In this document: piece after piece, positions 1 to 4,499 of the stretch
Layout: the number at the start of each line of letters is the position of its first letter
Numbering within the stretch: position 1 is the stretch's first letter
NCBI GenBank assembly: GCA_905479515.1
Contig: CAJQMX010000280.1
Span: 1-6,299, forward strand
Source: an uncultured Parasphingopyxis sp.
Lineage (GTDB): Bacteria; Pseudomonadota; Alphaproteobacteria; Sphingomonadales; Sphingomonadaceae
Direction of reading: 5' to 3'
Length of the DNA: 6,299 bases
Program-made: the position numbers and the translations under genes
The notes under the pieces: generated by a model
Database searches by the model: none
What the model saw: the letters and a program-made list of their open reading frames with translations, nothing else
What the model was told of the DNA's origin: nothing

Positions 1-227
1 ATGGAGAGTACCAGCAAACCATGCGCAATGCGCTCTCCGTGCACCGTGCTCGCAGCGAACTTAGCATCGACGTGAAGCTGGTTATAATCGCCAGATAATC
101 CGGCAAAGGCGACAATATCGGCTTCTGTGATGGTGCGGCCAGCACTCAGGAATTCCATGCCGGGAGACATATCCTCAAAGAAAAAGCGCGGCTGGTCGAT
201 CTGTTGGGATATTGGAGGCTGTGTCAT
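1..227 (-). CDS. MaoC-type (R)-specific enoyl-CoA hydratase, N-terminal part (runs off the window)
   Basis: Only the first 75 codons are present, starting at the ATG at 227-225; the gene continues past base 1. The translation begins M-T-Q-P-P-I-S and has the hot-dog-fold signature of MaoC hydratases. The stretch F-A-G-L-S-G-D-Y-N-Q-L-H-V-D spans residues 41-54, with the expected catalytic Asp47 and His52, followed by G-E-R-I-A-H-G-L at 64-71. Family members add water to trans-2-enoyl-CoA in the cytosol to give (R)-3-hydroxyacyl-CoA, or run the reverse dehydration. The usual Pro of the N-P-x-H motif is Gln50 here. The start overlaps the stop of the upstream SDR gene (ATGA at 227-224), so the two are probably translationally coupled. 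A G-rich ribosome-binding stretch lies at 236-241, 8 bases before the ATG. Pairing with the SDR suggests successive steps on the same CoA thioester. The substrate cannot be told from this fragment. Confidence 0.88.
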   Translation of the reverse strand, partial: MTQPPISQQIDQPRFFFEDMSPGMEFLSAGRTITEADIVAFAGLSGDYNQLHVDAKFAASTVHGERIAHGLLVLS

Positions 228-967
228 GAATATCGCCCCCCGGTGACATGCATCAGGTCTCCGGTGATGTAGCCAGCCCTTTCGCTCGCCAGAAAGAGTA
301 CAGCATCGGCAATCTCGTTCGGTTGCCCAACCTTTTTCATCGGCGATTTATCGATCGATCGTTCGCGCAACACCTCATAGTTGTCGAGTGCAAGCATACC
401 TTCTGTTTCGATGAAACCAGGCGCAATTGCGTTCACTGTGACACCGAATCTACCGCTTTCCAAAGCGAGCGCTCGGGTGAAACCTATCAGTCCCGCTTTG
501 GCCGCTGAGTAGTTCGTCTGACCAGGGTTTCCGAGATGTGATCGGGACGAAATATTGATGATCCGACCCCACTTCTTTCGGTGCATCTCAGTAACGGTAG
601 CGCGAGAACAGTTGAAAGCTCCGATTAGGATGACGTCGACGACCCGGCGCCAATCTTCGGGCGTTACCTTGGTAATGAATCCGTCTTTAGGGAAACCGGC
701 ATTGTTAACGAGAATATCTGGGCTTCCCCAGCGTTCTGTTATCTGCGCAACCGCGTTCGTTACCTGATCCAGTTCGACAACATCGGCAACAACACCCATA
801 GCCCGATCTTCACCGATTTCTTGCACGGCGGAATCCACGACGGCCTGATCGAGGTCCATAATGGCCACGCGGGCCCCTTCCTCCCGCAACGCGGCCGCAG
901 TCGCTTTACCTATCCCGCGACCAGCGCCGGTAACAAGTGCGACTTTTCCTTCCAAATCCAACTGCAT
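224..967 (-). CDS. SDR family oxidoreductase, FabG-like, probably NAD-dependent
   Basis: This 247-residue classical short-chain dehydrogenase has normal family length. The Rossmann nucleotide motif T-G-A-G-R-G-I-G is at residues 13-20 and N-N-A-G at 88-91. The catalytic Ser140, Tyr153 and Lys157 sit in S-S-R-S-H-L-G-N-P-G-Q-T-N-Y-S-A-A-K, and A-P-G-F-I-E-T is at 182-188. Asp38 at the end of the second strand favours NAD(H) over NADP(H), which fits oxidation of a 3-hydroxyacyl-CoA or another secondary alcohol in catabolism. The residue aligning with the fourth catalytic residue, normally Asn in D-V-N-L-x-G, is Ile113 (ATC codon at 631-629). The ATG at 967 is preceded by AAGGGG at 973-978. The gene lies 60 bases after the CapA-like gene and overlaps the MaoC gene by 4 bases. 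Dehydrogenase class is firm; substrate and direction are inferred from context. Confidence 0.93.
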   Translation of the reverse strand: MQLDLEGKVALVTGAGRGIGKATAAALREEGARVAIMDLDQAVVDSAVQEIGEDRAMGVVADVVELDQVTNAVAQITERWGSPDILVNNAGFPKDGFITKVTPEDWRRVVDVILIGAFNCSRATVTEMHRKKWGRIINISSRSHLGNPGQTNYSAAKAGLIGFTRALALESGRFGVTVNAIAPGFIETEGMLALDNYEVLRERSIDKSPMKKVGQPNEIADAVLFLASERAGYITGDLMHVTGGRYS

Positions 968-972
968 CTCTG

Positions 973-978
973 CCCCTT
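973..978 (-). promoter_or_regulatory. Ribosome binding site of the SDR gene
   Basis: The minus strand reads AAGGGG, then CAGAG, then the ATG at 967. The 5-base spacing and good match to the anti-Shine-Dalgarno sequence support 967 as the true start. Confidence 0.65.
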
Positions 979-1027
979 TTTCTATAAAATCTGAATCGTC
1001 ATCAATGGGTTCGCGTTGGCAACCGCT

Positions 1028-2194
1028 TTAGGTTGCGATCATCTCGAACGATGAATATTCGCCAAAGGACACGGCCTTCGTTTCATCGAACTTCGAATGG
1101 AGGTCGGCGACTGTGCAACCTTTACGCACATATTCCACGACCTGTTGCCCCTCGGGTGAATCTGGCTGCACCGGAAAAACCTGACCTTCTCGATTGAGCA
1201 TACAAGGAAGAAAGCCAGCTGCGGAGATGCCTTCACTGGAGGCTTTCACCCAGGCCAGAAGGGTCATCTTTGCATCACGATGCCAGGGAAGAAGAGGCCA
1301 ACCTTTGCGCGGAGCAAGGTCGTAACTTTCGTCCGTTTCGGGATCCAGCGGTTCACCATGGGTTACGATTTCCTTGGGTCCGCGAAAGGTCTCTAAATCG
1401 AAAACGAAATGACCAAGACCATAAAATATCGCCGAACCCTTGTACCATTCCATCCCTCTCAAGACATGGTGATGATGGCCCGCGACGACATCCGCGCCGT
1501 GGTCGACGGCATAATGCGCCGCATGAGTTTCATGATCGCTCAACACGAAGGGATGTTTATAGTCACCCCCGTGAACATGCACGACGACGATATCAGCATC
1601 CTGTTTAGCAGCCACGACATCCTGACGAAGGTTTTCGAAATCCTCTTCATGTGGAATGGTCGTTACGATGGGAGGAGTTCCTGGAGACCACACATTCGGC
1701 AGGCGGTCGCGATAATGGTTCCAGGCACGCAATGGCGCCAATCCTGGCCAGTCGTCGAGCGCCTCGTACCCACGGGGGAAGAAGGTTGCATAGGAAAGTA
1801 CCGCAACTGTAAGATCGCCACTCTTTAGAAATGCCGGTTTGCGCGCATCGATCAAATCTCTGCCCGTCCCGCAATGGGCTAAGCCAGCGTTTTCGAGATG
1901 CTGGTGCATCTCGAACAGTCCTTTGTGCCCGGCATCAAGTGCATGATTATTGGCAAGCGTAACGAGATCGAATCCGGCCGTAGCGATAGCGGGGATGTTG
2001 GAAGGGTTCGCCGTCACCGGCACTGTAACACCCGGCGAATGCTCGGGAGAGGAGGAATAAGCGCATTCGCTATTCGCCATAAGCAGGTCCGGAACAGTCA
2101 GGCTCTCGCGGATAAGGTCGAAGACCTCATCAGGCTTATCCCGATCCACCAATATGTCACCCGCCAACCCGATCAGAGTTTTGCCTTCATTCAT
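1028..2194 (-). CDS. CapA/PgsA-family protein (PGA_cap, metallophosphoesterase-like fold), soluble form
   Basis: This 388-residue protein shows the ordered motifs of the CapA (PGA_cap) family, related to calcineurin-like metallophosphoesterases. These are G12-D13, N41-S-E43, the metal-site block L-A-N-N-H-A-L-D-A-G at residues 80-89, H-V-H-G-G-D-Y at 206-212, and G-H-H-H-H-V at 239-244. The family was named for capsular poly-gamma-glutamate synthesis, but the reaction of most members is unknown. There is no signal peptide or membrane anchor: the N-terminus runs straight into the first strand and the G-D motif, so the protein is predicted to be cytosolic. The usual H-W-G-x-E block is replaced by H-V-H-G-G-D, suggesting a divergent subfamily. 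The ATG at 2194 lies inside the end of the ligase gene (8-base overlap), with AAGGGA at 2205-2210 as a plausible ribosome site. Family call is firm. Function is not known; a hydrolytic or accessory role in the pathway is inference. Confidence 0.85.
   Translation of the reverse strand: MNEGKTLIGLAGDILVDRDKPDEVFDLIRESLTVPDLLMANSECAYSSSPEHSPGVTVPVTANPSNIPAIATAGFDLVTLANNHALDAGHKGLFEMHQHLENAGLAHCGTGRDLIDARKPAFLKSGDLTVAVLSYATFFPRGYEALDDWPGLAPLRAWNHYRDRLPNVWSPGTPPIVTTIPHEEDFENLRQDVVAAKQDADIVVVHVHGGDYKHPFVLSDHETHAAHYAVDHGADVVAGHHHHVLRGMEWYKGSAIFYGLGHFVFDLETFRGPKEIVTHGEPLDPETDESYDLAPRKGWPLLPWHRDAKMTLLAWVKASSEGISAAGFLPCMLNREGQVFPVQPDSPEGQQVVEYVRKGCTVADLHSKFDETKAVSFGEYSSFEMIAT
2187..2194 (-). other. 8-base start/stop overlap coupling ligase and CapA-like genes
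   Basis: The minus strand reads ATGAATGA, in which the CapA-like ATG (2194-2192) precedes the ligase stop TGA (2189-2187) in another frame. This is typical of termination-reinitiation coupling and indicates that the two proteins are made together. Confidence 0.85.
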
Positions 2195-3803
2195 TGTGCA
2201 TCATTCCCTTTGCTAGCTCACGAAGCTGATTTTTCTTTACCTTGTCCCCATTGGCACTGCGCGTGACGGGAAATTCTTTCATTACTGCGATCAACGCAGG
2301 TGTTTTGAAGGCGGCCATGTTTGCCTTGCAGAACGCCCGCAGTTCTTCACCGGTTGCGCTTGCCTGATCCGCAAGGGTGACAAAGCCGACGGCACTCTCT
2401 TCCCCCTTGCCATCGGAAACACCCACAACTTGTGCGGCCGACACGGCAGGGTGGGTTTGAAGCATCATTTCAATCTCTCCAGGATTCACGAGAAAACCCT
2501 TGACTCTGAGAGCATCGTTCATTCGCGCGACATAACGGAAGCTTGAACCAGTTTCGTCTTCAATCTGGCCGAGATCCTGTGAATGGAACCAGCCGTCAGA
2601 TGTGAACGCAGCATCGGTCGCGTCGCTGTTCCCTAAATATCCCGACGTGATGCAAGGTCCTTTGAATTGGAGTTCACCTTGCTCCCCCGGTGGCAGCACC
2701 TTCCCCGTTTGCCCGACCGCTCGTACACGCATTGATTCGTTGACCAATCGCCCGCCAGCGGCACTTCTTTCTGCAATATCCATGCCGCAGTCCCAAAAGG
2801 CCGCGAGCGCCAAAACTTCCGAAGACCCATAGACATTGGTGAGTGAGAAACCGAAGTCCCTCTGGGCGCGTCGAACCACTGGTTCGAGGGTTGCTCCCGC
2901 CGAAAAAACTATTCGCAGGTTCCGATAATTGTGCTCACTCGCTTTGGAATGATCAAGCAGATCCCGCATCAATGGCTCGGTCAGAGCCATTACCGTCACA
3001 CCCTCTTCGGCGATCAGACGCACTGCGAGATCCACACTGAAAACAGGACATTGAATAGCGCGCGCTCCGCATTCCAGCGCGGCCATGATCAAGCCATACC
3101 CATAAGCGCCGCAGGGTGGCAGCGCACATAACACCACATCATTACGCCCAAGACCTGCTCGGCGGACGACTGCCCGCGCATGGTCGAGGATGTTCTTTTC
3201 GCTGTGCTGGGCGAGTTTCGGCAACGATGTCGTTCCCGATGTGGAATACGCTATCACTGCGTCGTTAACGTCTGTTGCCTCAGGTGCTTCGCCCGGGCTA
3301 GCTTCGATCGATGCAAGGTCTATGACGTCGTTTGACGGCTCTGAATTATCCGCCACATCGATAACCCACTGCACAGTAAAACTATCGCCCAGAACGTTGC
3401 GTACCGCCGCCAGTGTTACCGCTACATCAGCGAAGGCGAAACTACTATCCAACACAAGTGCTTTGGCAGATGAAATGGAGAGAAGGTGAGTGAGCTCGGC
3501 CTCCTTGTTCCATGTGTTTATCGGTATCGTTCGCAAACCCAGTCTGGCTGCGGCAAAGTGCGTCAACATCCAGTCGATATTATTCGGAAGCCAAATCGCT
3601 AATGCGTCGCCTGCACGAAGTCCTAACTTTGCAAAGCCTGCGCTAATCCGCTGGGCCCGATGGCAAAGTTCACCAAATGAAATTTGTTTCCCGAGACCGT
3701 TTCCGGACGCTGTTACAAGTGCCTTTCGCTCTCCCTGCTCTGAGCCAATCCTGTCGAGCCATGACGATATCGTCGATTCCACTATGAGAGTTTCGAGAGT
3801 CAC
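2187..3803 (-). CDS. AMP-forming acyl-CoA synthetase/ligase (ANL superfamily)
   Basis: This 538-residue enzyme activates a carboxylic acid with ATP to an acyl-adenylate and transfers it to CoA, in the cytosol. The phosphate-binding loop Y-S-T-S-G-T-T-S-L-P-K spans residues 186-196. N-V-Y-G-S-S-E is at 323-329, G-W-F-H-S-Q-D-L-G with the ribose-binding Asp410 at 404-412, and the hinge region A-R-M-N-D-A-L-R-V-K-G at 426-436 leads into N-P-G-E-I-E. The C-terminal N-G-D-K-V-K-K carries the probable catalytic Lys521. Length is normal for the family. The substrate-pocket stretch L-P-P-C-G-A-Y-G-Y-G-L (228-238) lacks the His often seen in aliphatic ligases and loosely recalls aryl-CoA ligases, but the substrate is not determined. 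The start is GTG at 3803, 9 bases after the upstream stop, with no clear ribosome site. An in-frame TAG at 3806-3804 prevents any longer start. A second GTG lies 7 codons in. The 3' end overlaps the CapA-like gene. Confidence 0.93.
   Translation of the reverse strand: MTLETLIVESTISSWLDRIGSEQGERKALVTASGNGLGKQISFGELCHRAQRISAGFAKLGLRAGDALAIWLPNNIDWMLTHFAAARLGLRTIPINTWNKEAELTHLLSISSAKALVLDSSFAFADVAVTLAAVRNVLGDSFTVQWVIDVADNSEPSNDVIDLASIEASPGEAPEATDVNDAVIAYSTSGTTSLPKLAQHSEKNILDHARAVVRRAGLGRNDVVLCALPPCGAYGYGLIMAALECGARAIQCPVFSVDLAVRLIAEEGVTVMALTEPLMRDLLDHSKASEHNYRNLRIVFSAGATLEPVVRRAQRDFGFSLTNVYGSSEVLALAAFWDCGMDIAERSAAGGRLVNESMRVRAVGQTGKVLPPGEQGELQFKGPCITSGYLGNSDATDAAFTSDGWFHSQDLGQIEDETGSSFRYVARMNDALRVKGFLVNPGEIEMMLQTHPAVSAAQVVGVSDGKGEESAVGFVTLADQASATGEELRAFCKANMAAFKTPALIAVMKEFPVTRSANGDKVKKNQLRELAKGMMHNE
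2205..2210 (-). promoter_or_regulatory. Ribosome binding site of the CapA-like gene
   Basis: AAGGGA on the minus strand lies within the ligase coding sequence, 10 bases before the ATG at 2194. The spacing is slightly long but functional sites of this kind are common in overlapping gene pairs. Confidence 0.45.
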
Positions 3804-3812
3804 CTATCTGAG

Positions 3813-4409
3813 CTATTCGTCTTTGAAATCCGACAAATCGCCGACAAATTCATCGAGCATCCGGGCGCGTTCCTCGAAACCGAACTCATCTCCGGACTGA
3901 CACTTTACGATTTCAAATGGCGCGAGTTGAAAAACGTCCTCGCCGATCATCAACGCATCTTCATTATATGGCCAGAACATCGCCAGAGGGCAAAGCATTG
4001 CATACCGCCCATCAGGATCATCTGCCTTGTAGCCGAGCTCGACAACTTCCTGCCCGCTCGCAAACTGACCAAAGGTAGAATAGGAAGCCAATCCCCAATC
4101 ATTCACGAACAGCTGCTCATCCTGCAGCCAGACCACGCGGGTATTCAACGCCGAATAAAAGCCCTTCACTGCGTCAAGCCCATCGAAGGTTGTCAGCTCC
4201 GGCATTGCCAACTGAACCCTGTAAAAGGGATGGTCGACAGTCATTTTTTTTGTGAAAATATGGTGCCATTTGTTATCGCTGAACTCGAGTGCAGCATGGC
4301 GATTATAATTCAAAAGAATGGCGCGGCGGTGCGGATTTGACTCAGCTAAAGCCGTCTCCTTGCCGTTGCGCATAAATTGCTGGAATGCTTCAAGATACTT
4401 ACTCATCAT
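3813..4409 (-). CDS. NTF2-like / SnoaL-like protein of unknown function
   Basis: This 198-residue protein has no signal peptide or membrane segment and is probably cytosolic. An N-terminal amphipathic helix (about residues 28-45) is followed by a T-V-D-H-P-F-Y segment at 57-63, a G-L-D-A-V-K-G-F-Y-S-A-L helix at 77-88, and a run of likely beta strands (about 91-165) with V-N-D-W-G-L-A-S-Y. This order resembles the cone-shaped alpha+beta barrel of NTF2-like proteins such as SnoaL cyclases and ketosteroid isomerases. The match is by eye and no catalytic residue can be assigned. The C-terminus (about 173-198) is strongly acidic. Two adjacent ATG codons (4409 and 4406) are possible starts; GGAG at 4415-4418 lies 5 and 8 bases upstream of them. 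The gene is first after the palindrome-bearing gap and lies 9 bases before the ligase, so it is very likely co-transcribed with it. It could bind or isomerise the pathway substrate. Confidence 0.6.
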   Translation of the reverse strand: MMSKYLEAFQQFMRNGKETALAESNPHRRAILLNYNRHAALEFSDNKWHHIFTKKMTVDHPFYRVQLAMPELTTFDGLDAVKGFYSALNTRVVWLQDEQLFVNDWGLASYSTFGQFASGQEVVELGYKADDPDGRYAMLCPLAMFWPYNEDALMIGEDVFQLAPFEIVKCQSGDEFGFEERARMLDEFVGDLSDFKDE

Positions 4410-4414
4410 GCTTA

Positions 4415-4418
4415 CTCC
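4415..4418 (-). promoter_or_regulatory. Ribosome binding site of the NTF2-like gene
   Basis: GGAG on the minus strand precedes two tandem ATG codons, 5 bases before the first and 8 before the second. Spacing slightly favours the second ATG (4406), so the protein may be 197 residues. Confidence 0.55.
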
Positions 4419-4463
4419 GATATCTGTCGGCTCATGCTACCGAAAGCCAAATCAAGACACCTC

Positions 4464-4491
4464 CTGTTCCGTCACATGCGTGACGGAACAG
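4464..4491. promoter_or_regulatory. Perfect 12-base inverted repeat, operator-like or stem-loop
   Basis: The arms CTGTTCCGTCAC (4464-4475) and GTGACGGAACAG (4480-4491) are exact reverse complements separated by the 4 bases ATGC. The repeat sits in the 90-base gap, 8 bases after the receptor stop codon and 54 bases before the NTF2-like ATG. No T-run follows on either strand, so it does not look like a standard intrinsic terminator. The length and symmetry suit the operator of a dimeric repressor such as a TetR- or MarR-type protein. An RNA hairpin that tunes expression between the receptor and downstream genes is the alternative. I see no convincing -35/-10 pair in the gap. Confidence 0.6.
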
Positions 4492-4499
4492 AGATGCGG

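Noticed and set aside
968..1027. Internal promoter or terminator in the 60-base gap before the SDR gene
   Set aside because: A TTGCCA and a TATAGA can be picked out on the minus strand but not at workable spacing, and a small imperfect GGTTGC/GCGAACC repeat has no T-run. Nothing convincing beyond the ribosome site.
1409..1828. 139-residue plus-strand open frame inside the CapA-like gene
   Set aside because: Antisense to the H-V-H-G-G and G-H-H-H-H-V coding region; no recognisable domain in the translation.
1028..2194. CapA-like gene as evidence of a capsule or polyglutamate locus
   Set aside because: No CapB/CapC ligase partners, no export signal, and neighbours are CoA-metabolism genes.
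3490..4340. Plus-strand open frames of about 136 and 137 residues opposite the ligase start and the NTF2-like gene
   Set aside because: No motifs, no plausible ribosome sites, and they oppose well-supported genes in an all-minus cluster.
4464..4491. Intrinsic terminator for the receptor gene
   Set aside because: The stem is perfect, but on the minus strand it is followed by GAGGTGTC, with no T-run. Kept as an operator-like or stem-loop element instead.
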